Assembly: GCA_045810625.1 (NCBI GenBank)
Contig: JBJMVQ010000069.1
Location: 1 to 64,000 of the forward strand
DNA length: 64,000 nucleotides
Source: JACQFZ01 sp045810625
GTDB lineage: Bacteria; Pseudomonadota; Gammaproteobacteria; Acidiferrobacterales; Sulfurifustaceae
Direction: 5' to 3'
In this document: one piece after another, positions 17,463 through 26,932 of the stretch
How positions within the stretch are numbered: the stretch's first letter is position 1
Layout of the letters: every line of letters begins with the position of its first letter
The notes under the pieces: generated by a model
The model's input: the letters and a program-made list of their open reading frames with translations, nothing else
Database searches by the model: none
What the model was told of the DNA's origin: nothing
Program-made: the position numbers and the translations under genes

Positions 17463-18335
17463 ATGGACTTCGACGCGCTTCAGGCGTTCCTCGCGGTTGC
17501 GGAAACCGGCTCGTTCTCGCGCGCCGCCGAACGAATCTACCTCACGCAACCGGCCATCAGCAAACGGATCGCCTCGCTGGAGCAAACGCTCGACACCGCG
17601 CTCTTCGACCGCATCGGCCGCCGCGTGCAGCTGACCGAGGCCGGACGGGCGCTGCTCGAACGAACGCGCGCCATTTTGAACGAGCTCGAGGACGCGAAAC
17701 GCTCGATCACGAATCTCGCCGGGCACATCCGCGGCGCGCTGTCGCTCGCGACCAGCCATCACATCGGGTTGCATCGCATTCCACAGACGCTCAAGCGTTT
17801 TCACGTCCGCTATCCGGAAGTGCGGCTCGATCTGCGCTTCATGGATTCGGAACAGGCGTGCCATGCGGTACTGCGCGGCGAACTCGAGCTCGCCGTTGTG
17901 ACGCTGCCGCCCGCCGCGCTCCCGCAGCTGCGTTGCGAGCCGATCTGGAACGATCCGCTCGACATCGTCGTCGCTCCAAATCATCCGCTTTCCGCAGAGC
18001 GCGCGGTACAGCCGCGGATGCTGCTCGATCATCCGGCGATATTACCCGGCGCCGGCACTTATACGCGCGCCATCATTCTTAGGGCGTTGGGCGCGGCGCG
18101 CGGCAAAATCCGCGTCGATATGACGACGAATTATCTGGAAGTATTGAAGATGCTCGCCGCCATCGGTCTTGGATGGACAGCACTTCCGCGCACTATGATT
18201 GACGACGACCTGAAAGTAGTCCAGATTAGAAACATGAAGACGATAGAACGCACTCTCGGCATCGTGACGCATGCGAAGCGTACGCTCTCGAACGCGGGCG
18301 ACGCGATGGTGCAGATGATACGAGCCTCGCGATGA
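17463..18335 (+). CDS. LysR-family transcriptional regulator divergent from leuC
   Basis: The 290-aa protein has the N-terminal LysR helix-turn-helix (residues 1-60: FLAVAETGSFSRAAERIYLTQPAISKRI, abbreviated recognition) and a substrate-binding domain (about 90-290). Its position facing leuC suggests it controls the leucine operon, possibly with a pathway intermediate as effector as in LeuO/LeuR-type logic. That is inference from context. Its stop overlaps the next gene by 4 nt (ATGA). Confidence 0.92.
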   Translation: MDFDALQAFLAVAETGSFSRAAERIYLTQPAISKRIASLEQTLDTALFDRIGRRVQLTEAGRALLERTRAILNELEDAKRSITNLAGHIRGALSLATSHHIGLHRIPQTLKRFHVRYPEVRLDLRFMDSEQACHAVLRGELELAVVTLPPAALPQLRCEPIWNDPLDIVVAPNHPLSAERAVQPRMLLDHPAILPGAGTYTRAIILRALGAARGKIRVDMTTNYLEVLKMLAAIGLGWTALPRTMIDDDLKVVQIRNMKTIERTLGIVTHAKRTLSNAGDAMVQMIRASR

Positions 18336-18745
18336 CCTTCCTCGAGCTGCTACGCAAACTCGAAGCGCAGCTGGGTTATCACCAAGTTCCGCTCAACCCC
18401 AGCGCCAAGACTTTCAAAGATCTCTTCGAGTCGAGTCCCCTGCATCACGAGTTCACCAAGCGCCTGGCGCAGTCGATCTACTCCGGCAACCGCTGTCAGC
18501 GACTGAACGACCCGGTCGAGCGCGAGACGACCTTCAACGCGGTCGCCCCGCTGCGCGTCGAGGTGCTCCGTTCGGAGCGGACGGACGTCGATCTCTATCG
18601 TTTGATCGAGGAGCTTTGCGTCGCGCTCGATCGCATCTTCGGTCCGCTCGATCCGGCTCCAGCGGCGCCGATCGAGTCTCCGACGCCCGCGCAAGTGATC
18701 GAGCTCGCACCGTTTCGTCGCCGCCGGTTGAAGTCGCTCGCGTGA
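18332..18745 (+). CDS. Hypothetical protein coupled to the LysR gene
   Basis: The 137-aa soluble protein has no motif I recognise. It begins MTFLELLRKLEAQLGYH, has a mixed charged middle part and ends with a Pro/Ala-rich stretch and a basic tail (FRRRRLKSLA). There is no signal peptide or membrane segment. Its ATG overlaps the LysR stop, so it is probably cotranslated and may be a partner of the regulator. Coding bias resembles neighbouring genes. Confidence 0.65.
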   Translation: MTFLELLRKLEAQLGYHQVPLNPSAKTFKDLFESSPLHHEFTKRLAQSIYSGNRCQRLNDPVERETTFNAVAPLRVEVLRSERTDVDLYRLIEELCVALDRIFGPLDPAPAAPIESPTPAQVIELAPFRRRRLKSLA

Positions 18746-18771
18746 CGCTCACACCGCGCGTTACCCACGTT

Positions 18772-21700
18772 CTAACGCCGTCGTTTTTCACCCAATAACG
18801 CCGCGATCCCCTCCGCGGCCATCACCTGTCCGTGCAAGTAACCCTGCAGCTCGTCGCAACCGAGCTCGCGCAGCAGCCCCGCCTGCGCCGGCGCGTCGAC
18901 GCCTTCCGCGACAACGCGCAACTTCAGCGAATGCGCGAGTGAAATAATGGTCGATACGATGGTCATGCTATCGGGATCATCGGCCATTGTCAGGATGAAC
19001 GAGCGATCGATCTTGAGCGCGTCGACGGGAAGCTTTGCGAGGTAACGGAGCGAGGAGTAACCGGTCCCGAAATCGTCGACGGCGATGCTGACGCCGATGT
19101 CGCTGATCCGCTTGAGCGTCTCGATGTTCGTGTCGATGTCTTCCATGATCAGCGTTTCGGTCAGCTCGATTTCGAGGCTCCCCGGCCCGACCCCGCGGCG
19201 TTCGATGGCGCGGCGCACGCGCTCGGCGAAATCCGGCTGCTTGAGCTGTCGCGGCGACACGTTCACCGCAATCCGCGGCGGATCGAGCCCGCCGTCACGC
19301 CACCCCCGGTAATCCGCGAGCGCCTGATCGAGTACCCACTCGCCGACATCGAGGATCAACCCGGTCTCTTCGAGCACGCCGATGAAGCGTTCCGGCAGCA
19401 CGAGCCCCGCGTGCGGATCGCTCCAGCGAAGCAGCGCCTCGAGGCCGATCACCCGACCGTCGCGGATGTCCACCTTGGGTTGGTAGTGCAGCACGAATTC
19501 GCGGCGCTCGACCGCCTGGCGCACGCGGGTTTCGAGCGCGAGCTTCTCCGCGACGCTCGCGTTGATCTCTCGCGAGTAATAGAGATAGCGCTCTCCGGAA
19601 GCGCGCGCCTGCTTGAGCGCAGCCTCGGCGTTCTTGAACAGCGTCGCGGCATCGGCGCCGTCGTTCGGATACAGCGCGATGCCCGCGCGCGCCGACAGCC
19701 GTACTTCGCCTTCATCCACCCGGCATGGACGGTGCAGCGCTTCGAAGATGCGTTCGTTGAGAACGTCCGCGACCTCGGCGCCGTCGCCCAGATCGGCGAG
19801 CGCGATGGCGAACGTGTCGGCACCGATGCGCGCAACGGTGCACGGCTCCGGGCACACCGCGGTCAGACGCTCGGCGACAGTGCGCAAGAGGATATCGCCG
19901 ACGTGGCGCCCGAGCGTATCGTTTATCTGCGTAAAGCGTTCGAGATCGACGACCACCACCCCGACGATTTCCCGATCCGGATGCGCGCTATTGAGCAGCA
20001 AGGTCAGTCGATCGTCGAACAGCGTGCCGTTCGGCAGCCCGGTTAACGCGTCGTAGTATGCGAGATAATCGAGCCGCTCTTCTTTCTCGATGTATTGCAG
20101 GCCGAACGCGATATCGCCCGCCAGCTCGTTGAGAAGTTTGAGCTCGTCGGCGTCGAAAAAGCCGACCTCCCGAGCGTACAGCACGATGACGCCGGCCACC
20201 GCGCGCGCGACGATCAACGGCAACGCGATGACCGAGCGATAGCCGCGTTTCAGTGCTTCTTCGCGCACCGGACTAACCGGTACGGCCGCTTCGATGTCGT
20301 TACAGAATGCCGCCTTTCGGGTTCGCAGCGCCTCGCTCACCGTGCCGCCCGCGCGCTTCATTGCCCGCAACCGTTCGAGCGCCTCGAGCTCGATGCCGCG
20401 GCACGCGACCGGTCGCACGCTCGGCTCGTCCGGTGTACACAAGCCGATCCAGGCGATACCGAAACGACCGTGCTCGACCGCGATGCGACACGCCTCATCG
20501 AGCAGCGCCCGCCGCTCGTGGACGCGCACGATCGTCGAGTTGATACCGCTCAGGAGTGCGTAAAGCCGCGTCAACCGCGAGATTCGGTCCTCCTGCTCCT
20601 TGCGCTCGGTGATATCCTGGACGACGCCGATGAGCTTCTTCGGCCGTCCGTCCGCGTCGTACAATACGTCGGCGCGTCCGTATACCCAGCGCAGCGCACC
20701 ATCGGGTCGCACGATGCGGTGCACAAGCGTATACGGTATGCGGGAGGCGATCGCGCGCTCGACCGCCTCGTCCACCACGTGCCGATCGTTCGGGTGCACC
20801 GCCTCGCGAAATACGTGCAGGTCGATCGGCGTGTGCTCCGGGATGCCGAACAGACGGTACGTGTGACGCGACCACCAAAGCGTCGTGTCATCGCCGAGTC
20901 CCGACACCCAACTACCGACGCCGCCCACTTCCTGCGCCTGCTCGAGAAAGGATCGGCTTTCGCGCAGCGCCGCCTCCACCTGCTTGCGCTCCTGGACCTG
21001 GTGCTCGAGCCGCAAGGCGTGGGCACGCAGCTCGTCGTATAGCACCAGGTTTTCGTACGTCTGCGCGAGCTGCGTCGCGAGCGTCATGGCGAACTGTTCG
21101 TCGTCGTCGCTGAACTCGTCATGCCCGAGCTTGTCGCCGAAATAAAGCCACCCGTAGGTGCGCACGCCGGACCGAACCGGAACCGCGAGCAACGTTGAAA
21201 CGAGAGGATGCTCCGCCGGCAGTCCGGCGGCCTGCGGACCAGCGAGACCACGCAGCCGCTGCGGGCCGCCGTCGTGTAACAGCGCTTTGAATAGCGGCGC
21301 ATGCGGATCGAGGCCCGCACGTACCGCTTCCGCCACGGTGGGCGGTAGGCCGCACGCCGCGAAGTATCGCGGCGAATGCCCGCCGTCGAGAACCGCGGCC
21401 ACCACATATTTCGCGCCGACGATGTCCTGCCCGGCACGGGCAACAAGATCGACAAGGCCGTCTGGCGCCCGCTGCAATATCAGGTCCTGACTCAGCTCGG
21501 CGACGGCGGCAAGACGCATGCAGAGCGCCTGCACGCGCGTGAACGAATCGAGCACGCGATCGGCCATATCGGGCAGCTCGTCTTCCCTGCCCGGCGCACG
21601 GCCTTGCGGGCGCTCCGCGTGCACGCGCTCGCTCAGCTCAACGAGATCCTGAAGGTAATCCGATAATCGCTCGGAAACGAGCCGCGGCTGACCGCGCCCC

Positions 21701-22113
21701 TTGCCGCGAAATCCGGTCTCGTTGCCTGCCGTCGCTTCGCGCGCCAGATCGAGCTCCGCGACGACCGTGTCGAGGATCACCTGCGGATCGGACGGCTTCG
21801 CAATCACGGTGCGCACGCCGCACGAGCGCGCGAGCGCGCGCGCTTCGTCCAACCGGTAGGCGGCGGTATATAAAATCATCGGGATCGGCGCGCTCCCGGG
21901 ATTGGCGCGCAAGCGATTGACGAAGTCGATGCCCTCGATGCCCGGGATCAGAATATCGGAGATAACGAGCGCGGGGTGATGCGCCTGCACCATTTCGAGC
22001 GCCTGCGCGCCATCCGCCGCTTCGATCACCCGATAGCCCGCATAGCCGAGCAGCGCCGCCAAAAACTGGCGGTTGATCGGGCGGTCGTCGACCACGAGGA
22101 TGGTAGGCATCAT
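18772..22113 (-). CDS. REC-GAF-PAS-GAF-GGDEF-EAL c-di-GMP phosphodiesterase with degenerate GGDEF
   Basis: The 1113-aa protein is a response-regulator-like c-di-GMP enzyme. A REC domain (about 4-118) keeps the acidic pair D9/D10, phospho-acceptor D53 and K106. A GAF domain lies near 215-360, a PAS domain near 380-500 (ending VVQDITERKEQED), and a second GAF near 510-665. The GGDEF domain (about 675-840) reads RIGADTFAIAL where the active site should be, so GGDEF is lost. The EAL domain (about 865-1105) is intact: GLEALLRW, NVSPRQL, ELTETL, DDFGTGYSSL, KIDRSF and VVAEGVD. It should therefore hydrolyse c-di-GMP under control of phosphorylation and small ligands. No partner kinase is adjacent. 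Confidence 0.93.
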   Translation of the reverse strand: MMPTILVVDDRPINRQFLAALLGYAGYRVIEAADGAQALEMVQAHHPALVISDILIPGIEGIDFVNRLRANPGSAPIPMILYTAAYRLDEARALARSCGVRTVIAKPSDPQVILDTVVAELDLAREATAGNETGFRGKGRGQPRLVSERLSDYLQDLVELSERVHAERPQGRAPGREDELPDMADRVLDSFTRVQALCMRLAAVAELSQDLILQRAPDGLVDLVARAGQDIVGAKYVVAAVLDGGHSPRYFAACGLPPTVAEAVRAGLDPHAPLFKALLHDGGPQRLRGLAGPQAAGLPAEHPLVSTLLAVPVRSGVRTYGWLYFGDKLGHDEFSDDDEQFAMTLATQLAQTYENLVLYDELRAHALRLEHQVQERKQVEAALRESRSFLEQAQEVGGVGSWVSGLGDDTTLWWSRHTYRLFGIPEHTPIDLHVFREAVHPNDRHVVDEAVERAIASRIPYTLVHRIVRPDGALRWVYGRADVLYDADGRPKKLIGVVQDITERKEQEDRISRLTRLYALLSGINSTIVRVHERRALLDEACRIAVEHGRFGIAWIGLCTPDEPSVRPVACRGIELEALERLRAMKRAGGTVSEALRTRKAAFCNDIEAAVPVSPVREEALKRGYRSVIALPLIVARAVAGVIVLYAREVGFFDADELKLLNELAGDIAFGLQYIEKEERLDYLAYYDALTGLPNGTLFDDRLTLLLNSAHPDREIVGVVVVDLERFTQINDTLGRHVGDILLRTVAERLTAVCPEPCTVARIGADTFAIALADLGDGAEVADVLNERIFEALHRPCRVDEGEVRLSARAGIALYPNDGADAATLFKNAEAALKQARASGERYLYYSREINASVAEKLALETRVRQAVERREFVLHYQPKVDIRDGRVIGLEALLRWSDPHAGLVLPERFIGVLEETGLILDVGEWVLDQALADYRGWRDGGLDPPRIAVNVSPRQLKQPDFAERVRRAIERRGVGPGSLEIELTETLIMEDIDTNIETLKRISDIGVSIAVDDFGTGYSSLRYLAKLPVDALKIDRSFILTMADDPDSMTIVSTIISLAHSLKLRVVAEGVDAPAQAGLLRELGCDELQGYLHGQVMAAEGIAALLGEKRRR

Positions 22114-22273
22114 CCGTCGCTCCGTTCGCGGAACCGCCGCTTCGCCGTTCGGCGAAATGCAAACCGGCTTTCCGCCCGGTTACTTCGAACCATGCGGGCA
22201 TCCGCGGCCGTGACCATGACCGCGACCGGGCTTTCGCTCAGTCCGAGCTTCTCGAAATCCCAAACCATCGGAG

Positions 22274-22501
22274 TTATTGCGTCGGCGCGATCTCGATGTT
22301 GCGCGTGCGCCCGCGCCGTGGGTGATGCGATATAGGCGACGGCAGCCCGAGCGGGGTCGGAACGAGCGAAGATCCGAACGCGGCGTTTCGCAACAGCAAC
22401 GCCGTCCAGCCCGCAAAAGCCGCAAAAGAGATTGCAATGGCCATCCGCTGCGCTTTTTCCTTGTTGGAGCACGCGCGGACCGGGCGCCGCGCATTACGCA
22501 T
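22274..22501 (-). CDS. Possible small membrane protein in the aroC-EAL gap
   Basis: A 75-aa frame lies alone in the 506-nt gap between aroC and the EAL gene. It has a basic start (MRNARRPVRACSNKEKAQR), one hydrophobic segment (MAIAISFAAFAGWTALLL) and a short polar tail. The ribosome binding site is weak. The rest of the gap shows no other plausible gene. It fits a single-pass inner-membrane protein but could be chance. Confidence 0.35.
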   Translation of the reverse strand: MRNARRPVRACSNKEKAQRMAIAISFAAFAGWTALLLRNAAFGSSLVPTPLGLPSPISHHPRRGRTRNIEIAPTQ

Positions 22502-22619
22502 CCATGCCGCGACTCAGCTTCCTGACGACACTAGTTACTTTGGACTAATAGTGGTCGCTGATCGGCAAAATTGCCAGGGATTCCGGGAATAAAATTTGCG
22601 ACAAAGCCTGCGGGGAACG

Positions 22620-23723
22620 CTAAGTGGAGGTGCTGCCAGGGATAACGGGCGTCGTCCTTACCACGTCGGCGTTCTGGGCACGGTGTCGGAGGGCATGGTC
22701 GATGAGGACCAGGGCGAGCATCGCTTCGGCGATCGGCGTCGCGCGAATGCCGACGCAAGGATCGTGACGACCCGTCGTGGCGATATCGGCCGGCTGGCCG
22801 CTTCGATCGATGGTGCGGCCGGGCAAGCGGATGCTGGACGTCGGCTTGAGCGCGATGCCAACCACGATGTCCTGGCCGGTCGAAATGCCGCCGAGAATGC
22901 CCCCGGCGTTATTCGACAGGAATCCTTGGGGCGTCATCTCGTCGCGATGCGCAGTACCTTTCTGTTCGATCGCCCTGAATCCCGCCCCGATTTCCACGCC
23001 CTTCACCGCGTTGATGCTCATCATGGCGTAGGCGATGTCGGCGTCGAGCCGATCGAATATCGGCTCGCCCCAACCTACCGGGACGTTCGACGCAACGACG
23101 TTCACGCGGGCGCCAACCGAGTCGCCCTCTTTGCGCAGCGCGTCCATATATTCGTCCAGCTCCGCGATGCGCGCCGGGTCGGCGCAGAAGAACGCGTTGC
23201 GCTCTACTTCCGCCCAGTCTTTGAGATCCAAACGAAGCGGCCCGAGCTGCGCGAGATAGCCGCGGATCGTTACGCCACAACGCACACGCAGCCACTTCTT
23301 GGCGATGGCGCCCGCCGCGACGCGCATCGCGGTCTCGCGCGCCGAGGCGCGTCCGCCGCCGCGCGGATCGCGTACACCGTACTTCTGATGATACGTGTAG
23401 TCGGCATGCCCGGGGCGAAACCGGTCGACGATTTTGGAGTAATCCTGCGGACGCTGGTCCGTGTTCTCGATGATGAGGCCGATCGGTGTCCCCGTCGTGC
23501 GGCCCTCGTAGACGCCGGAAAGAATCTTCACCGCGTCCTCCTCGCGCCGCTGCGTGACATGCCGCGACTTGCCGGGCTTGCGCCGGTCGAGGTCGGGCTG
23601 GATGTCCGCCTCGCTCAACTCGAGGCCCGGCGGACAGCCGTCGACAATCGCCACGTATCCGGGACCATGCGATTCGCCGGCGGTCGTTACCGTAAAAAGT
23701 TTACCTATCGTATTTCCCGACAT
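22620..23723 (-). CDS. aroC: Chorismate synthase
   Basis: AroC eliminates phosphate from EPSP to give chorismate, the last common step of aromatic amino-acid synthesis, using reduced FMN. The 367-aa protein begins MSGNTIGKLFTVTTAGESHG. It has the conserved HADYTYHQKYGVRDPRGGGRASARET region (seen as consecutive motifs) and the FMN-site segment ATGRHDPCVGIRATPIAEAM. Start ATG at 23723. It stands alone between the small frame and the MipA-like gene on the same strand. Confidence 0.97.
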   Translation of the reverse strand: MSGNTIGKLFTVTTAGESHGPGYVAIVDGCPPGLELSEADIQPDLDRRKPGKSRHVTQRREEDAVKILSGVYEGRTTGTPIGLIIENTDQRPQDYSKIVDRFRPGHADYTYHQKYGVRDPRGGGRASARETAMRVAAGAIAKKWLRVRCGVTIRGYLAQLGPLRLDLKDWAEVERNAFFCADPARIAELDEYMDALRKEGDSVGARVNVVASNVPVGWGEPIFDRLDADIAYAMMSINAVKGVEIGAGFRAIEQKGTAHRDEMTPQGFLSNNAGGILGGISTGQDIVVGIALKPTSSIRLPGRTIDRSGQPADIATTGRHDPCVGIRATPIAEAMLALVLIDHALRHRAQNADVVRTTPVIPGSTST

Positions 23724-23781
23724 GACGGCATGTTATCGACAAAAATTCCGGACAACAAACGGCAGCGGCGGCACCGCGTCG

Positions 23782-24657
23782 TCACGGACGGGTCTCCGGC
23801 TCCTCCGTCCCCACCGTTCGCTCCGACCGCGCGACGATCTTGCTCACCGCGATGCCGGCGATGACGGCGTACGACTGCCGGACCAGCGGACTGTTATCGA
23901 AAACGGCGCCGTGCACGTTGTCGTAGCGAATGAAGGTGCCGAACCAATAGCCCGGGTAGCGGCGGCTGAAGACAATACCCGTGCTGAAACCGCTGTAGCC
24001 GGCCCCCGCGTCGTATGCCGGCCGCGTGGGGGTCGCGAACTCCGACGGCACCGCATAGTAATAGTCGTGATACCGGTTGGCCGCGAAAATGGGCCCCGCC
24101 GACAACCCGATGTTCCAACCATCACGGACATTGCGCAGGTCGTACGCGAGATGCGGCAGAAACACCCAGCCGATGTAATTCGCACTAGAGAGGTCGGTCG
24201 CGATCACAGCTCGCAGCGGCATCCGCAGCGTGAGCAACCGGTCGCGCGGCGCGTTTTCGTAAAGGCGCACATTGAACGACGGCCCGATCTCGAGCGTCGG
24301 GTCGAGATCCGGCATGCCCGCTCGCGCATCGTTACCTTGGCTCCTCGCCGGCAGACCCAGGCTCGCGCTGAAGTCGATGGACGCGCTCGTACCTTCGAAT
24401 AGCTCGTTGCGCAGTCCGCGCCGGTCGAGACGGAGGCGCTCGCCGCGATAAATGAAATACGGGATCGGAAGGACGTACGCGCGACGTTCGTCCGAACCAC
24501 GGTAGTGAGGCGCGCTGACGACACCGATGCCGAGCCCGGCCTCCCACAGCGGCAACTCCTCCTGTGCCGAGCACGGCCAAGCCGCCGCGACGAGCAGCGC
24601 GAACAGAGGTGCGCGGGCGTTCAAGTCGATATATCCGTTGACATCGTGACGGATCAT
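23782..24657 (-). CDS. MipA/OmpV-family outer-membrane protein
   Basis: The 291-aa protein has a signal peptide (LFALLVAAAWPCSA) and the MipA/OmpV start pattern WEAGLGIGVVSAPHYRGSDE. A YVLPIPYFIYRGERLRLDRRG segment follows, then barrel strands. MipA in E. coli scaffolds murein synthesis enzymes; other members act as porin-like proteins. ATG 24657 is chosen because it places the signal peptide near the N-terminus. A TTATAC -10-like element lies about 25 nt upstream. It diverges from the TraB-family gene. Confidence 0.85.
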   Translation of the reverse strand: MIRHDVNGYIDLNARAPLFALLVAAAWPCSAQEELPLWEAGLGIGVVSAPHYRGSDERRAYVLPIPYFIYRGERLRLDRRGLRNELFEGTSASIDFSASLGLPARSQGNDARAGMPDLDPTLEIGPSFNVRLYENAPRDRLLTLRMPLRAVIATDLSSANYIGWVFLPHLAYDLRNVRDGWNIGLSAGPIFAANRYHDYYYAVPSEFATPTRPAYDAGAGYSGFSTGIVFSRRYPGYWFGTFIRYDNVHGAVFDNSPLVRQSYAVIAGIAVSKIVARSERTVGTEEPETRP

Positions 24658-24850
24658 ATCGGTTTCCGCCGTATAATTTGAAGAAGCCCGAACCGAGGAT
24701 TCGCTTTGCGCGGCCATCCCGCTTCCATCCTGAGATTTCCGGATAGCGCGGCGGCGACGATTCGGCTTACCGGCGGGACCTGTGCGATGCCGCCGTTGCG
24801 GATGAGAACCGGCGCGAATCGATTCTCGATCGTCCGGGGAGGAACGAATC

Positions 24851-25831
24851 ATGAAACGCTTTGACTTGCGTTTGACTCGCGAAACTCACATGCGATCGCC
24901 ATGCGGCGTTTTCATTTTCACGGCCTTCGTACTCTCACTTACCGCTTTCGGTTCCAGCGCCGCCACGCCGCCCGCCAAAAACGACGGCGCGACGGCGGTC
25001 GAGCCCACCACGCCTTACGCGCGCGGCCTGCTCTGGCAAATCGACGGCAACGGCCGCGCGCCGAGCTATCTCTTCGGCACGCTGCACAGCAACGATCGGC
25101 GCGTGGTCGTCGTGCCGCACGCCGTCGACGAAGCGCTCGCCGGCGCACGCACATTTTCGATGGAGGTCCTCGCCGAGGGCGGAACGTCGTCGATGGTGTC
25201 GCTCGATCCGATGTTCTACAGCGACGGCCGCACGCTCAAGCGCGTGCTGGGCGATACGCTCTACGCGCAGGCCTACACCGCGCTCGAAGAGCGCGGGCTG
25301 CCGAGCGATTGGATCAAAAAGATGAAGCCTTGGGCTGTCATCACCACTCTCTCCTCCCCGCCGGTACCCGCCAACGCCGATCCGTTCCTCGATCTCGTCT
25401 TGCTGCGCGAAGCGCGGCAAGCCGGAAAACCAGTGTATGGACTCGTGAGTCGGACCGAGCACCTGGACAGCGTCATCGCCGCGTACGACGGGCTACCGCT
25501 GCCGGATCAAATCGACTTGGTAAAGGAGACGCTCTCGCGGCAACCGCAACGCGCCGAGGGCATCGAAGGGTTGGTGCGCGCGTACCTGGCGCGCGACCTC
25601 GAGCGGCTCGCTGCGCTCGCGCGCAAATACGGCACGGCCGATCCCCGCCTGCAACGGATGCTCAACCGCCGATTGCTAAGCGATCGTAACCGACGTATGG
25701 TCGAGCGCATGAAACCGCGGCTCGAGGAAGGCAAGGCGTTCATCGCGGTCGGCGCGGGGCACCTGTCGGGTACCGATGGATTGCTCGATCTGCTCGAGCG
25801 CGAAGGCTATCGCGTGCATGTCCTTTATTAA
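24851..25831 (+). CDS. TraB/GumN-family protein
   Basis: The 326-aa secreted or periplasmic protein has a signal peptide (about residues 14-38, ending SSAAT). The two family motifs are SYLFGTLHSND (about 72-82), a metalloprotease-like GTxHxxD pattern, and FIAVGAGHLSGTDGL near the C-terminus. The family includes TraB/PrgY and GumN; Tiki proteases are distant homologues with a similar zinc-binding layout. A GGGAGGAA ribosome binding site precedes the ATG. The two downstream genes may share its transcript. Confidence 0.88.
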   Translation: MKRFDLRLTRETHMRSPCGVFIFTAFVLSLTAFGSSAATPPAKNDGATAVEPTTPYARGLLWQIDGNGRAPSYLFGTLHSNDRRVVVVPHAVDEALAGARTFSMEVLAEGGTSSMVSLDPMFYSDGRTLKRVLGDTLYAQAYTALEERGLPSDWIKKMKPWAVITTLSSPPVPANADPFLDLVLLREARQAGKPVYGLVSRTEHLDSVIAAYDGLPLPDQIDLVKETLSRQPQRAEGIEGLVRAYLARDLERLAALARKYGTADPRLQRMLNRRLLSDRNRRMVERMKPRLEEGKAFIAVGAGHLSGTDGLLDLLEREGYRVHVLY

Positions 25832-25855
25832 GAATAACCACGCCTGCGCGCGCGG

Positions 25856-26932
25856 ATGACCCGCAAGAAGCGTCGTCGCCGCTCGCGCCGCACGAGGGTC
25901 AAGCATCGGCCGCGCCGCGTTCCGCGCACGTGGCCCACGTGGCCGACCGAACGATTGCTCGACGTGCGCATTGCGGATTTGCCGCTGCGCATCGAAGGTA
26001 CCGAGCTCGCAAAAAACGTGCGCCGCCTGTACGCCGAGCTCAAGCACCGCGGCTTCGACTTCCGCCCGCACGTTTGGCTCTCGGACGAATGGTTCACCCC
26101 GGACGGCGTACCCGGCATCGCGATTCCGTTCTTCCTCGCGCACCCGCGCCTGAAGCGACTCGAGCACGAGATGATGCTCGAAGTCGAAGGCAGTTCGCCG
26201 ACCGAGTGCATGAAACTGCTGCGCCACGAGGCGGGGCACGCGCTGCTGAATGCGTACCAGATCCACCGGCGCAGCGACTGGCGGCATCACTTCGGGCGAT
26301 CGAGCCAGCGCTATCCCGACACGTACCTGCCGAAGCCGTACAGCAAGCGCTTCGTGCTGCATCTTCCCAACTGGTACGCGCAGGCGCATCCGCACGAAGA
26401 TTGGGCGGAGACCTTCGCTGTCTGGATCAAACCCGGCTCCGACTGGCGCAAACGCTATAGCGGCTGGCCGGCGTTGAAAAAGCTCGCCTACGTCGATGCG
26501 CTGATGACGGAGATTCGCGCGCGACCGGCAAGATTGCGCAATCGCCGGGAAGTGCTGCCGCTCCGCTCGCTCAAGATGACGTTGCGCGAATATTACGCCG
26601 AGAAGCAAAAACGCTACGGCCGCGATCGGCCGCAGTTCCTCGACGTCGACCTGTCGCGACTGTTCTCCGACGCCGAGGAGCACAAGAAGAACGAAACCGC
26701 TTCGCACTATATCCGCCGCAACCAGTCTGAGATCATCGACATCGTCGCGCGTTGGACCTCGGAATATCACTATCGAATCAGCGAAGTACTGAAGGAGATG
26801 GTTGCGCGCTGCGACGCACTCGGCTTGCGGGTGGCGCGCGACGACGCGGCAATGAAACCTGACATCGCCGCGTGTCTGACTATGCTAGTGATGAATAAGC
26901 TGCATACGGGCGGTTTTCGCGTGTCGCTATGA
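25856..26932 (+). CDS. Putative zinc metallopeptidase paired with an ATP-grasp ligase
   Basis: The 358-aa protein starts with a strongly basic tail (12 of the first 20 residues are K or R). It carries a gluzincin-type motif HEAGH at 124-128 (LLRHEAGHALLNAYQIH). A conserved HEDWAETFAVW at 180-190 should provide the third zinc ligand (E185). There is no signal peptide and no membrane helix, so it is probably cytosolic. It is not an M1, M48 or MtfA enzyme. It resembles putative zinc-binding metallopeptidases of unknown role. Its stop overlaps the ATG of the ATP-grasp gene by 4 nt, which implies a joint function such as making and trimming a peptide bond. The substrate is unknown. Confidence 0.75.
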   Translation: MTRKKRRRRSRRTRVKHRPRRVPRTWPTWPTERLLDVRIADLPLRIEGTELAKNVRRLYAELKHRGFDFRPHVWLSDEWFTPDGVPGIAIPFFLAHPRLKRLEHEMMLEVEGSSPTECMKLLRHEAGHALLNAYQIHRRSDWRHHFGRSSQRYPDTYLPKPYSKRFVLHLPNWYAQAHPHEDWAETFAVWIKPGSDWRKRYSGWPALKKLAYVDALMTEIRARPARLRNRREVLPLRSLKMTLREYYAEKQKRYGRDRPQFLDVDLSRLFSDAEEHKKNETASHYIRRNQSEIIDIVARWTSEYHYRISEVLKEMVARCDALGLRVARDDAAMKPDIAACLTMLVMNKLHTGGFRVSL

